From Methylobacterium segetis (GTDB taxonomy: Bacteria > Pseudomonadota > Alphaproteobacteria > Rhizobiales > Beijerinckiaceae), in assembly GCF_004348265.1 (NCBI RefSeq), contig NZ_SMNT01000031.1, positions 1-45,078 of the forward strand: a stretch of DNA of 45,078 nucleotides, read 5' to 3'. Positions 15,737 to 23,825 of this stretch are shown here, in pieces. Below the pieces are notes generated by a model, which worked only from the letters and a program-made list of their open reading frames with translations, had not been told where the DNA came from and did not search any database. Positions within the stretch are counted from its first letter, which is position 1; every line of letters begins with the position of its first letter. Made by a program: the position numbers and the translations under genes.

Positions 15737-17062
15737 ATGGCTTCCCTGAACTTCGCCGAGTTCGAGCGACCGCTCTCGGCCGACGCGCCCTGCGGGCCGG
15801 ACCTCGACCTCGAGGGCGACGCGGATTTCATGCAGCTGATGGCGCGCGTGGAGTACGTCCTGCCGGCCGCGTTCCTGAAACGGAACGAGGAGGGCATGGT
15901 CGAGCAATTCGACCGCTCCAGCATCGATTTCAAGGCCGAGTTCGCTGCCCTGAACGGGCTCCTCAAGCGCACGCGCGACCTGCGCCTGCTGACCTTCGCG
16001 GGCCGCCTCCTCGCCCTCGACCGGAACCTCGCCGATTGCGTGCGCTGCCTCGACCTGATCGCGACCCTGCTCCGCGACCAGTGGGACACCGTGCATCCGC
16101 GGGGCGAGGAAGGGGATTTCGGCTATCGGATGGCGGTCCTGCAGGCTCTCGACGACATGCCGACGATGGTCCTGCCGCTCCAATACCTGCCGCTCGTCTC
16201 GCACCGGCGCTTCGGCGGGATCAGCGGCCGGACGATGATGGTGGCCACCGCCGCCGCGTCGGCGCGCGAGGACGAGGCGACCCTCGATCGCTCCGACCTG
16301 GAACGCGCCCTCCGCGAGGCCGATCCGGACGATGTTGCGGCCGCCCGGGAGAGCGCGCGGCGTCTCGGCGAGACCGCCGCGGAGATCGGGCGCATCAGCG
16401 CCGAGCGGGCCGGCGGCTCGGGAGCGGCCCGGCTCGACCGGCTGGTCGAGTTGGCCGAAGGGATGCTGCGCGCCTTCGCGGATGTCTCTCCGGCCCCGGC
16501 CCCGGCGATGCCGGCTCCGGCAGAGGAGGGGGCGGCCGCGCCGTCAGTCGGTCCGGCTCCCGCGGCGGCCCTGCCCACGGGCGCCATCACGGGGCGTGCC
16601 GCCGCGGCTGCCGCCCTTGCGGCGGTGAGCGACTATTTCCAGCGGCACGAACGGTCGAGCCCTGCCGCGCTGCTCGTGCGTCAGGCCCAAAGGCTCATCG
16701 GCCTGCCCTTCCACGAGATGCTGCGCGCGCTGGTGCCGAACCACGCGGGCGAGGCGAGCCTCTATATCGGCCCCAAGCCCGGATCCTCGTTCGAGCTGCG
16801 CATCGACCGGATCGCCGAGCTCATCGGCGAGGACGAGCTCTTCCTCGATCTCGAGGACGCGCCGGTGCCCGTCTTCGACGTGGCCTCCCGCGCCGCGGCC
16901 GTCGCTCTCCTCCGGGAGGTCGCCGCCTATTACCGGACCTACGAACCCTCGAGTCCGATACCCCTCTTCACCGATCGTGCGTGTAGCCTCGTCAACCAGG
17001 ACTTCCTCAGCATCCTGACCGACGTTCTACCGGGTATTCGTCTCTCACGCGATACGGATTAA
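15737..17062 (+). CDS. tssA: TssA (ImpA family) T6SS tail-assembly coordinator
   Basis: A 441-residue ImpA/TssA protein. The conserved N-terminal ImpA domain (about 8-140) shows the PLSADAPCGPDL opening, then the LLALDRNLADCVRCLDLI and DQWDTVHPRGEEGDFGYRM segments. A Pro/Ala linker (about 250-285) leads to a helical C-terminal region in which two related helices occur: SDYFQRHERSSPAALLVRQA (about 297-316) and AAYYRTYEPSSPIPLFTDRA (about 396-415). Both have the Y-x5-E-x-SSP pattern typical of the VasJ-like end, here duplicated. TssA primes baseplate and sheath polymerisation. The ribosome site before ATG 15737 is weak. Confidence 0.92.
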   Translation: MASLNFAEFERPLSADAPCGPDLDLEGDADFMQLMARVEYVLPAAFLKRNEEGMVEQFDRSSIDFKAEFAALNGLLKRTRDLRLLTFAGRLLALDRNLADCVRCLDLIATLLRDQWDTVHPRGEEGDFGYRMAVLQALDDMPTMVLPLQYLPLVSHRRFGGISGRTMMVATAAASAREDEATLDRSDLERALREADPDDVAAARESARRLGETAAEIGRISAERAGGSGAARLDRLVELAEGMLRAFADVSPAPAPAMPAPAEEGAAAPSVGPAPAAALPTGAITGRAAAAAALAAVSDYFQRHERSSPAALLVRQAQRLIGLPFHEMLRALVPNHAGEASLYIGPKPGSSFELRIDRIAELIGEDELFLDLEDAPVPVFDVASRAAAVALLREVAAYYRTYEPSSPIPLFTDRACSLVNQDFLSILTDVLPGIRLSRDTD

Positions 17063-17116
17063 AGCTTGATGGTGAGACTGGAAGCTTGACATTGGCCGGC
17101 GTGTGGATTTTATCGT
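17062..17116 (+). promoter_or_regulatory. Candidate tssB promoter with a paired direct repeat
   Basis: AAGCTTGA occurs at 17062-17069 and again at 17082-17089, exactly 20 bp (two helical turns) apart. The second copy overlaps TTGACA (17086-17091), and a weak -10 (TATCGT, 17111-17116) follows at 19-bp spacing. This suggests a separately regulated start for tssBC-hcp. The spacing is long and the -10 is poor, so an activator would be needed. Further along, a CATTC/GAATG stem (17172-17188) followed by CCCCTTTTT (17194-17202) could attenuate transcription. Confidence 0.4.
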
Positions 17117-17238
17117 CTATGCAATCGTGGGTCAGAATCTGAGGAAGAGTCGCGGCGGATTCCATCCGAAGCATTCCTCGCACGAATGATGCTCCCCTTT
17201 TTCGCGCTCGGCAGTCGTCGCACCTGCAGGAGTCCCGG

Positions 17239-17799
17239 ATGTCCGACTCGAGTCAGAAATTCATCAAGCGGAATCGCCCGCCGCGCGTGCACATCACTTA
17301 CGAAGATCCCTACGACGCGGAGAAGAACGTCGAGCTTCCGTTCGTGATGGGGGTGATGGCCGATCTCTCGGGCAACGATCCCGGCACCGCCAAGGAGAAG
17401 GTCGGGGACCGCAAGTTCACCGAGTTCGACATGGACAATTTCGATCGCCGGATGAAGGCGATCAATCCGGGCGTGGCGTTCCGCGTGGCGAACCGCCTGT
17501 CGGACAATCCCGACGAGAAGCTCTCGGTGAACCTGCGCTTCGAGCGGATGGAGGATTTCAGTCCCGCCGCCGTCGCGCGCCAGGTCGAGCCGCTCGCCGA
17601 GATCCTGAAGGCGCGCGAGCAGCTCGCCAACCTGCTCCGCTACATGGACGGCAAGGCTGCGGCCAGCGACCAGATCCAGGCTCTCCTCGGCAATCGCGAC
17701 CAGATGGCGGCGCTCAAGGAGCTCGTGGAGCGCACCCGCGCGGCCAAGGCCGAAGGCGGGGCGCAGGAGAACGGGGCCGCCCCGGCGGACGGGGCCTGA
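17239..17799 (+). CDS. tssB: TssB (VipA/ImpB) contractile sheath small subunit
   Basis: A 186-residue TssB with the family motifs RNRPPRVHITYE near the N-terminus, VELPFVMGVMADLSG (about 31-45), RKFTEFDMDNFD (about 58-69) and the C-terminal coiled helix LANLLRYMDGK. The start ATG at 17239 follows AGGAG at a 6-nt spacing. TssB and TssC form the sheath that contracts around Hcp. The last 25 residues are an Ala/Gly-rich acidic tail. A 125-bp spacer with two hairpins separates it from tssC, wider than usual for this pair. Confidence 0.97.
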   Translation: MSDSSQKFIKRNRPPRVHITYEDPYDAEKNVELPFVMGVMADLSGNDPGTAKEKVGDRKFTEFDMDNFDRRMKAINPGVAFRVANRLSDNPDEKLSVNLRFERMEDFSPAAVARQVEPLAEILKAREQLANLLRYMDGKAAASDQIQALLGNRDQMAALKELVERTRAAKAEGGAQENGAAPADGA

Positions 17800-17814
17800 G
17801 GCGGGGCGAGAGAG

Positions 17815-17836
17815 CCCGCCCGGCGAGCCGGGCGGG
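17815..17836 (+). other. Perfect 10-bp hairpin between tssB and tssC
   Basis: CCCGCCCGGC (17815-17824) and GCCGGGCGGG (17827-17836) are fully complementary, 16 nt after the tssB stop. No T tract follows, so full termination seems unlikely. Confidence 0.65.
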
Positions 17837-17868
17837 TTCGGTGACGGGGTGAGGCGCGTGGCGGGCGC

Positions 17869-17887
17869 GGGGCCGGGAGGCGGCCCC
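17869..17887 (+). other. Second hairpin in the tssB-tssC spacer
   Basis: GGGGCCG (17869-17875) pairs with CGGCCCC (17881-17887) over a 5-nt loop, 38 nt before the tssC ATG. Together with the first hairpin it fills most of the spacer with structure. Confidence 0.5.
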
Positions 17888-17924
17888 TCGACGCCGCGGC
17901 GGTGAGGGGTTTCGAGGGGCGACC

Positions 17925-19436
17925 ATGTCGGCAGGAATGGCAGGCTTCGAGCCGCAGCGGGACGACGCCGCTGTACAAACCAGCGAGCTCGGCGAGTTCG
18001 CGGATCTCCTGAAGCAGAGCTTCAAGCCGCGCAGCAAGGACGCGCAGACCGAGGTCGAGAGCGCGGTCGTCACGCTCATCAACCAGGCGCTCGCGCATGG
18101 CGACGTCGTGAAGACGGACGTCCTCGACACGATCGAGGCGATGATCGCGCAGCTCGACCGGAAGCTGACCGATCAGGTCAACGCGATCCTCCACGCGGAG
18201 CCGTTCCAGCAGATCGAGAGCGCGTGGCGGGGCCTGAACTACCTCGTCTTCAACTCGGAGACGGACGCGACGCTGAAGATCCGGGTGCTGAACGCCTCGA
18301 AGACAGAACTGTACCGCGAGCTGCGACAATATCCCGGCGCCCGCTGGGACCAGAGCCCGCTGTTCAAGCAGGTCTACGAGGCGGAGTTCGGCCAGCTCGG
18401 CGGCGAGCCGTTCGGCTGCCTGATCGGCGACTACTATTTCAGCCACCAGCCGACCGACGTGGCGCTGATGCGCGACCTGAGCAAGGTGGCGAGCGCCGCC
18501 CACGCCCCGTTCTTCGCCGCCGCCGACCCGACGCTCCTCGGCATGGACAGCTACACCGAGCTGTCGAACCCGCGCGACATCGGCAAGATCTTCGACACGC
18601 CCGACTACGCGGCCTGGAAGTCGCTGCGGGACTCGATCGATTCCCGCTACATGGGCCTGTGCCTGCCCCGCGTCCTGGCCCGCGTGCCCTACGGCGCACG
18701 GACGGAGCCGGTGGAGGAATTCGCCTTCGAGGAGGAGACCGACGGCCATACGGGCGACAAGTACGCCTGGATGAACGCGGCCTACGCGATGGCCGTGAAC
18801 ATCAACCGCGCCTACAAGGAATGCGGCTGGACGGTGCGCATCCGCGGCGTCCAGTCGGGCGGCGAGGTCGTCAACCTGCCGAGCCACACCTTCCCGACCG
18901 ATGACGGCGGCGTCGACCTCAAGTGCCCGACCGAGATCGCGATCAGCGACCGGCGCGAGGCGGAGCTCGCCAAGGCCGGCCTGATCCCGCTGATCCACCG
19001 CAAGAACACGGACAAGGCCGCCTTCATCGGCGCCCAGTCGCTCTACAAGCCGAAGACCTATTTCGGTGAGAAGGGCGTCGAGCAGACGGCGTCCGACAAT
19101 CTCTCCTCCCGACTTCCCTACATGTTCGCGGTCTCCCGGTTCGCGCACTACCTGAAGTGCATGGTCCGCGACAAGGTCGGCTCCACCAAGGAGAAGGATC
19201 AGCTGACGCGATGGCTGCAGGAATGGATCAACCAGTACGTGGACGGTGATCCGGTCAATTCCTCCGAGCAGACGAAAGCCCGCCGACCCCTCGCCGATGC
19301 GCGCGTCGACGTGTTCGAGAATGAAGAAAATCCTGGATACTACTCAGCCCGCTTCTACCTTCGGCCGCATTACCAGCTCGAGGGCATGGATATTGGGATG
19401 AGCTTGGTGTCACGCCTGCCCGCACCGGCGAAATAG
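17925..19436 (+). CDS. tssC: TssC (VipB/ImpC) contractile sheath large subunit
   Basis: A 503-residue TssC of normal length. Recognisable segments are the N-terminal helix, FQQIESAWRGLNYLV (about 89-103), FGCLIGDYYFSH (about 164-175), SRYMGLCLPRVLARVPYG (about 240-257), YAWMNAAYAMAVNINRAY, LPSHTF, and the C-terminal PLADARVDVFENEENPGYYS followed by the LEGMDIGMSLVSRLP end. It pairs with TssB to form the sheath and is the ClpV-recycled subunit complex. GAGGGG lies 5 nt before the ATG at 17925. It is followed by a 129-bp hcp leader full of inverted repeats. Confidence 0.98.
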   Translation: MSAGMAGFEPQRDDAAVQTSELGEFADLLKQSFKPRSKDAQTEVESAVVTLINQALAHGDVVKTDVLDTIEAMIAQLDRKLTDQVNAILHAEPFQQIESAWRGLNYLVFNSETDATLKIRVLNASKTELYRELRQYPGARWDQSPLFKQVYEAEFGQLGGEPFGCLIGDYYFSHQPTDVALMRDLSKVASAAHAPFFAAADPTLLGMDSYTELSNPRDIGKIFDTPDYAAWKSLRDSIDSRYMGLCLPRVLARVPYGARTEPVEEFAFEEETDGHTGDKYAWMNAAYAMAVNINRAYKECGWTVRIRGVQSGGEVVNLPSHTFPTDDGGVDLKCPTEIAISDRREAELAKAGLIPLIHRKNTDKAAFIGAQSLYKPKTYFGEKGVEQTASDNLSSRLPYMFAVSRFAHYLKCMVRDKVGSTKEKDQLTRWLQEWINQYVDGDPVNSSEQTKARRPLADARVDVFENEENPGYYSARFYLRPHYQLEGMDIGMSLVSRLPAPAK

Positions 19437-19445
19437 CCCCTCCGC

Positions 19446-19546
19446 CCGCGCCCCGAACCGACGCTCGCGGGGCGCGGCGTCCTCTTCAGCATCGGCTGAG
19501 GTCAGATCGAGCGGACATCCCGAACGGACCCGCGCATCTCTGCGGG
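19446..19546 (+). other. Structured hcp leader with three hairpins
   Basis: Three perfect inverted repeats lie between tssC and hcp: CCGCGCCCCG/CGGGGCGCGG (19446-19455 with 19468-19477, 12-nt loop), TCAGC/GCTGA (19486-19499, 4-nt loop) and CCCGC/GCGGG (19529-19546, 8-nt loop). The last ends 5 nt before the GGAG of the hcp ribosome site (19552-19555). Such structure can protect a highly expressed downstream message or control translation of Hcp. Confidence 0.55.
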
Positions 19547-19565
19547 CAGATGGAGTAGTGTGACG

Positions 19566-20048
19566 ATGGCCGTCGATATTTTCCTCAAGCTTGATGGCGT
19601 GAAGGGCGAGGCCCAGGACGCGAAGCACAGCAACGAGATCGACATCCTGGCTTGGTCCTGGGGTGCCTCGCAATCGGGAACCACGCATATGGGCTCGGGC
19701 TCGGGCTCGGGCAAAGTCGCGGTTCAGGATCTCAGCCTCACGAAGTACATCGACAAATCTTCGCCGACGCTGTTTCAGTTCTGCTGCAACGGTAAGCATA
19801 TCGCGAAGGGCCAGCTCGTCGTCCGCAAGGCCGGCGAGAATCCGCTCGAGTACATCAAGATCGATCTCGAAAACATCATCGTTGCCAACGTGTCGCTGGG
19901 CGGGTCGGGCGGCGAGGATCGCCTCACCGAGAACGTGACGCTCAATTTCAGCAAGATCAAATACGTCTACACGCCCCAGGAGAAGAATGGCGCTCCTGGT
20001 CAAGCGGTCGATATCTCCTGGGACATCGCGAAGAACGTCTCGTCCTGA
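19566..20048 (+). CDS. hcp: Hcp (TssD) tube protein
   Basis: A 160-residue Hcp1-type protein beginning MAVDIFLKLDGVKGEAQD. I chose ATG 19566 because homologues begin there; an in-frame GTG two codons earlier (19560) is possible. GGAG lies 10 nt upstream. Conserved stretches include DILAWSWGASQSGTTHMG, a flexible GSGSGSGK loop, VQDLSLTKYIDKSSP, GKHIAKGQLVVRKAG and NFSKIKYVYTPQEKNG. Hexameric rings stack into the tube that carries effectors and are secreted on firing. It has no C-terminal toxin extension. Structured leaders on both sides are consistent with hcp mRNA being held at a different level from its neighbours (inference). Confidence 0.98.
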   Translation: MAVDIFLKLDGVKGEAQDAKHSNEIDILAWSWGASQSGTTHMGSGSGSGKVAVQDLSLTKYIDKSSPTLFQFCCNGKHIAKGQLVVRKAGENPLEYIKIDLENIIVANVSLGGSGGEDRLTENVTLNFSKIKYVYTPQEKNGAPGQAVDISWDIAKNVSS

Positions 20049-20069
20049 GAGCGCTCCGATACGGCTCTC

Positions 20070-20103
20070 GCGGCCCCGACGGCTTGAGGCCGATCGGGGC
20101 CGC
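20070..20103 (+). terminator. Strong hairpin after hcp, possible partial terminator or 3'-end stabiliser
   Basis: GCGGCCCCGA (20070-20079) pairs with TCGGGGCCGC (20094-20103); inside, CGGC/GCCG extends the stem (one bulged A) around a TTGAG loop. It starts 22 nt after the hcp stop and is the most stable-looking hairpin in the operon. No T tract is present, so expression of tssE onward by read-through is plausible. Confidence 0.55.
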
Positions 20104-20174
20104 GCCCCGCGGGCCGCCGCATCGCCTCCGCCGCATTCCGCAGGATCAGCCTGTCGCAGAAGCGAAGCCCTCAG

Positions 20175-20720
20175 ATGACCAAGCGGGTCCGGACTCCGAT
20201 CACGGAGGCGTTTCGTCTTGCGGCCCGGCAGCGTGACCGTGGGCAGGGGCGCCCTGCCGACACGGCGCCGGAAGGCGCCCAACAGCCGCGCGCGATCGTC
20301 GGCCGCCGCTCCGTCGTCGCAGGGTCGATCTCGGAGAACGAGCTGCAGGAGATCGTCCAGTTCGATCTCGGATCGCTCCTCAACACCGTGAACTTCGCCG
20401 CGGGCACCGACCTCTCGGACCATCCGGAGGTGCGCCGCTCGATCCTGAATTTCGGCTTCCCCGACACGATGCACCGCTCGATCGACGAGCACTCGGTCAA
20501 CGACATCGCCGACGAGATCGTCTGGGCGCTCTCGAACTTCGAGCCGAGGCTCGTTCCGGGCTCCGTCCGCGTCGACCGCGACCGCTTCATCGGCACCGAA
20601 ACGCTGCGCATCCGCTTCGTCGTCTCCGCCGCCCTCGACATCGAGCCGCTCAGCCTGCCGGTGCAGTTCTTCGCCGATCTCGAGCGCGATACCGGCCGGA
20701 TCGTGATCCAGCGCCGATGA
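20175..20720 (+). CDS. tssE: TssE, gp25-like baseplate protein
   Basis: A 181-residue protein of the gp25/lysozyme-like baseplate family (no lysozyme activity expected). After a polar N-terminus (1-45), the conserved part runs ENELQEIVQFDLGSLLNT, ILNFGFPDTMHR, and a late LRIRFVVSAAL followed by LPVQFFADLERDTGRI. It joins TssF and TssG in the baseplate wedge and docks the first sheath ring. Its stop overlaps the tssF ATG (ATGA at 20717-20720), so the two are coupled. The N-terminal 45 residues are longer and more basic than in many homologues. Confidence 0.93.
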   Translation: MTKRVRTPITEAFRLAARQRDRGQGRPADTAPEGAQQPRAIVGRRSVVAGSISENELQEIVQFDLGSLLNTVNFAAGTDLSDHPEVRRSILNFGFPDTMHRSIDEHSVNDIADEIVWALSNFEPRLVPGSVRVDRDRFIGTETLRIRFVVSAALDIEPLSLPVQFFADLERDTGRIVIQRR

Positions 20721-22690
20721 ACCAGGAATTCCTCGATCTCTACAATCGGGAGCTCGCGGTCCTGCGAGACCAGGCGAAGGAGTTCGCCGAGGAGTTCCCG
20801 AGCCTCGCGGAGCGGCTCGGGGGCCTCCTGGAGGAGCGCTCGGACCCGATGATCCTCGGGATGCTGGAGGGCGCGGCCTTCCTCGCCGCCCGCGTCCAGC
20901 TGAAGCTCAAGCACGAATTTCCCGAATTCACCGCGAGCCTGCTCGAGCAGCTCGTTCCGAACTACCTCGCCCCGACGCCCTCCGCCCTGCTGGCGAAGGT
21001 GGTGCCCGTCTACGGCGATCCCGCCCTGCGCGAGGGCCGCCGCATTCCGCGCGGCGCCCTCCTCGATTCGACCTACAAGGAGATGCAGCGGCAGATCTCC
21101 TGCCGGTTCCGGACGACGTCCGACCTCACGATCTGGCCCTTCGAGATCGGGCGCGTCGAGTATTTCGCGTCGCCGGGCCCGATCCAGGCGCTCGGCATCC
21201 CGACCGGGCGGGAGGACGTCGCGGGCCTTCGCATCGAGGTCCTCCACCGCACGGCGAAGGAGCGCGGCGACGAGATCACCGATCACGCGGAGATCGCGCG
21301 CAGCCCCGCCTCCTGGATCGCCGGCTGCGCCGTGCGCGAGTTGCCGATCCACCTCGTCGGGCCGGAGGCCGACGCGGTGGCGATCCTGGAGCAGATCTTC
21401 GCCGACCGCACGGCCACCTACATCCGCCACCTCGACAAACAGGGCGAGGCGATCGTCCGCCGCGCCGGGGACGATTGCATCGCCCCCCTCGGCTTCGAGC
21501 CGGAGGATGCCCTGATCCCGAACGACCTGAGGGTGTTCGAGGGCTTCAACCTCCTGCGCGACTACTTCCTTTTCCCGCGCAAGTTCGTCGGCTTCGCGCT
21601 GACCGGCCTCGACGCGCTCGTCGGACGGCTCGAGGCGCGCGCCTTCGACATCGTCTTCACCTTCGACGAGGCGAGCGCGCGCCTGCCCGCCGCCGTGAAG
21701 CCGGACGCCTTCGCCCTCTACGCGGTGCCCGCCGTCAACCTCTTCCGGAGGTCCCTCGACCGCGTCCCGGTGAGCCACCGCCAGCACGAGTTCCACCTCG
21801 TCCCGGACCGCAGCCGGACCCTCGACTTCGAGGTGCATCAGGTGCTGGAGGTCAACGCGCACGAGGCCGGCAGCGCGAACAAGGTCGCGGTGCCGCCCCT
21901 CTACTCGGCGCGCGGCGAGGCCACCCGGCAGCCGGCGCTCGCCTACACGGTCCGGCGCCTGCCGCGCCGCCGGACGAGCTCCGAGCGGACCTACGGCACC
22001 GTCTCGGACTATGTCGGCACGGACGTGTTCCTCACCCTTGTCGAGCCGACGCGGATCGACGAGGAGCGGGGCCTGTCCGAGCTGAGCATCCGCGCCCTCT
22101 GCTCGAACCGGCACCTGCCGGAGCAGCTGCCCGTGGGCGAGCGCTCCGTCGACTTCCATTTCCTCGACGACAGCGAGTTGCAGATCGTCTGCCTCCACGG
22201 ACCCACGCGCCCGCGCGAGGCGGTCGTCTCGGCCCTGCGCAGCCGGACCGAGACGGCTTTCACCGGTTCGGTCGCGTGGCGGCTCCTCAACATCCTGAGC
22301 CTCAATCATCTCGGGCTCGTCGATCGCACCCTGCGCGGCACGCCGAGCGGCGCGGAGGCGCTGCGCGAGGTCCTGATGCTCTTCGCCGATCTCAGCCAGG
22401 GCTCGATCGAGCGGCGGATCCGCGGCGTCCGGTCGATCGGCAGCCGGCCCGTCGTGCGCCGCCTGCGCCGCCGGACCGGCACCGGAACGGCGCGGGGCAC
22501 CGAGATCACGGTGCTCCTGGAGGAGAAGGCCTTCGAGGGGACGGGCGTGTTCCTGCTCGGCGCCGTGCTCGACCGCTTCTTCGCCGAATATGCCGGCCTC
22601 AACCACTTCACCCAGACCGTGATCCGGACGGTGGAGCGCGGCGACATCATGCGATGGCCGCCCCGCTCGGGCGCGCGGAGGCCGTTGTGA
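20717..22690 (+). CDS. tssF: TssF (ImpG/VasA) baseplate wedge protein
   Basis: A 657-residue TssF. The N-terminus NQEFLDLYNRELAVLRDQA, the LLEQLVPNYLAPTPS segment (about 76-90), the central NLFRRSLDRVPVSHRQHEFHL region and the C-terminal GVFLLGAVLDRFFAEYAGLN with FTQTVIRT match the family. TssF dimers with TssG make the baseplate scaffold. No membrane segment is seen. It overlaps tssE by 4 bp and is followed by a 79-bp spacer before tssG, short for this operon but containing a hairpin against the tssG start. Confidence 0.96.
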   Translation: MNQEFLDLYNRELAVLRDQAKEFAEEFPSLAERLGGLLEERSDPMILGMLEGAAFLAARVQLKLKHEFPEFTASLLEQLVPNYLAPTPSALLAKVVPVYGDPALREGRRIPRGALLDSTYKEMQRQISCRFRTTSDLTIWPFEIGRVEYFASPGPIQALGIPTGREDVAGLRIEVLHRTAKERGDEITDHAEIARSPASWIAGCAVRELPIHLVGPEADAVAILEQIFADRTATYIRHLDKQGEAIVRRAGDDCIAPLGFEPEDALIPNDLRVFEGFNLLRDYFLFPRKFVGFALTGLDALVGRLEARAFDIVFTFDEASARLPAAVKPDAFALYAVPAVNLFRRSLDRVPVSHRQHEFHLVPDRSRTLDFEVHQVLEVNAHEAGSANKVAVPPLYSARGEATRQPALAYTVRRLPRRRTSSERTYGTVSDYVGTDVFLTLVEPTRIDEERGLSELSIRALCSNRHLPEQLPVGERSVDFHFLDDSELQIVCLHGPTRPREAVVSALRSRTETAFTGSVAWRLLNILSLNHLGLVDRTLRGTPSGAEALREVLMLFADLSQGSIERRIRGVRSIGSRPVVRRLRRRTGTGTARGTEITVLLEEKAFEGTGVFLLGAVLDRFFAEYAGLNHFTQTVIRTVERGDIMRWPPRSGARRPL

Positions 22691-22751
22691 CCGGCCCGCT
22701 GCGGGCGAGCGCCCGCCTCGACGACGCGCCCCTCCGCCCGCATGCGGGCAC

Positions 22752-22768
22752 CCGGCACAGGGTGCCGG
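22752..22768 (+). other. Hairpin directly against the tssG start codon
   Basis: CCGGCAC (22752-22758) pairs perfectly with GTGCCGG (22762-22768) over a 3-nt loop, ending one base before the tssG ATG at 22770. No other ribosome-binding sequence is seen, so the stem may limit tssG translation unless ribosomes arrive from tssF. A separate palindrome (CCCGCATGCGGG) lies just upstream. Confidence 0.5.
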
Positions 22769-22769
22769 C

Positions 22770-23825
22770 ATGAGCACGATCGACGACCTGCGCGAGCGGC
22801 CCTGGGAGTTCGACCTCCTGTGGACCCTGCGGCTGATCGAGCGCAGCCACGACACGCAGCCGCGGATCGGCGACAGCGCCAGCCGGGCCGACGATTACGT
22901 CGCGCTCGGCGAGAACCCCTTCCTCGAATTCCCGGCCTCGAGCATCGAGGCGGCGGACGAGGACGCGCGCAAGCGCCTGCGCCTGTTCGTGCGCTTCCTC
23001 GGGTTGCTCGGCCCGCAGGGGCCGCTGCCCCTGCAGACCACGGACGAGGTCTACGGCTGGTGGAGCAACGGTCACGAGGGCTTCTCCCGTTTCCTCGACC
23101 TGCTGAACCACCGGTTCCTGCAGCTCTACTTCCGCGCCTGGGCGGATGCGCGGCCCGCCGCCCAGGCCGACCGGCCGGGGCAGGACCGGTTCGTCGCCTA
23201 TATCGGCAGCACGATCGGCCTCGGGAGCGCGCCCTACCAGAAGCGCGACACCGTCTCGGATGCCGGTCGCCTCGTCTATGCCGGCCTGCTCGGGGACAAG
23301 GCCCGCTCCGGTTCGCGGCTCTGCCAAGCCGTCGAGGGCCTGTTCGGGATCCGGTGCGAGGTCGAGGAATTCGTCGGCACCTTCCTGCCCTTCGAGAAGG
23401 GAGAGCAGAGCCGGCTCGGGCGCAGCTATTGCGGGCTCGGCGTCGACTGCCTGATCGGCGCGAGCGTGTTCAGCGTCGAGGACAAGATCCGCCTGCGCCT
23501 GTTCGCGCGCGATCTCGAGGAGTTCGGCCGGTTCCTGCCGAACGGCTCGCTCTGCACGCCGCTCGCCGACCTGCTGTTCTTCTATCTCGGCAGCGAGCTC
23601 GATTGCGAAGTCGAGATCGCGCTGCCGCGCCGGTCCGTGCGCCCGCTCCGCCTCGGCGAGGCGGGCTGCGCGCTCGGCTACACGACCTGGATGGTGAAGT
23701 CGCAGGATCCGGCGGCGAAGGGGTACCGCTTCGACGCCCGGCTCAATCCGGCGGAGCGCGCCCGCCGTCAGGCGCCGAAGAGCGAAGGGCGACAGGGGGA
23801 GAATCATGGCCGACATCAGTCTTGA
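22770..23825 (+). CDS. tssG: TssG (ImpH/VasB) baseplate wedge protein
   Basis: A 351-residue TssG. Family landmarks are the N-terminal PWEFDLLWTLRLIERS, the LGLLGPQGPLPL motif (about 76-87), FLDLLNHRFLQLYFRAW (about 108-124) and a C-terminal part with LGRSYCGLGVDCLIGASV. It completes the baseplate with TssE and TssF. Its last 20 bp overlap the start of clpV, implying coupling. The frame has no signal peptide and no added domain. Confidence 0.94.
   Translation: MSTIDDLRERPWEFDLLWTLRLIERSHDTQPRIGDSASRADDYVALGENPFLEFPASSIEAADEDARKRLRLFVRFLGLLGPQGPLPLQTTDEVYGWWSNGHEGFSRFLDLLNHRFLQLYFRAWADARPAAQADRPGQDRFVAYIGSTIGLGSAPYQKRDTVSDAGRLVYAGLLGDKARSGSRLCQAVEGLFGIRCEVEEFVGTFLPFEKGEQSRLGRSYCGLGVDCLIGASVFSVEDKIRLRLFARDLEEFGRFLPNGSLCTPLADLLFFYLGSELDCEVEIALPRRSVRPLRLGEAGCALGYTTWMVKSQDPAAKGYRFDARLNPAERARRQAPKSEGRQGENHGRHQS

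Noticed and set aside
19586..19596. AAGCTTGATGG inside hcp, matching the tssB direct repeat
   Set aside because: It encodes the conserved KLDG residues of Hcp, so it is explained by coding.
19680..19720. The GSGSGSGK loop of Hcp as an odd insertion
   Set aside because: Hcp proteins commonly have a glycine-rich flexible loop at this place, so it is within the normal range.
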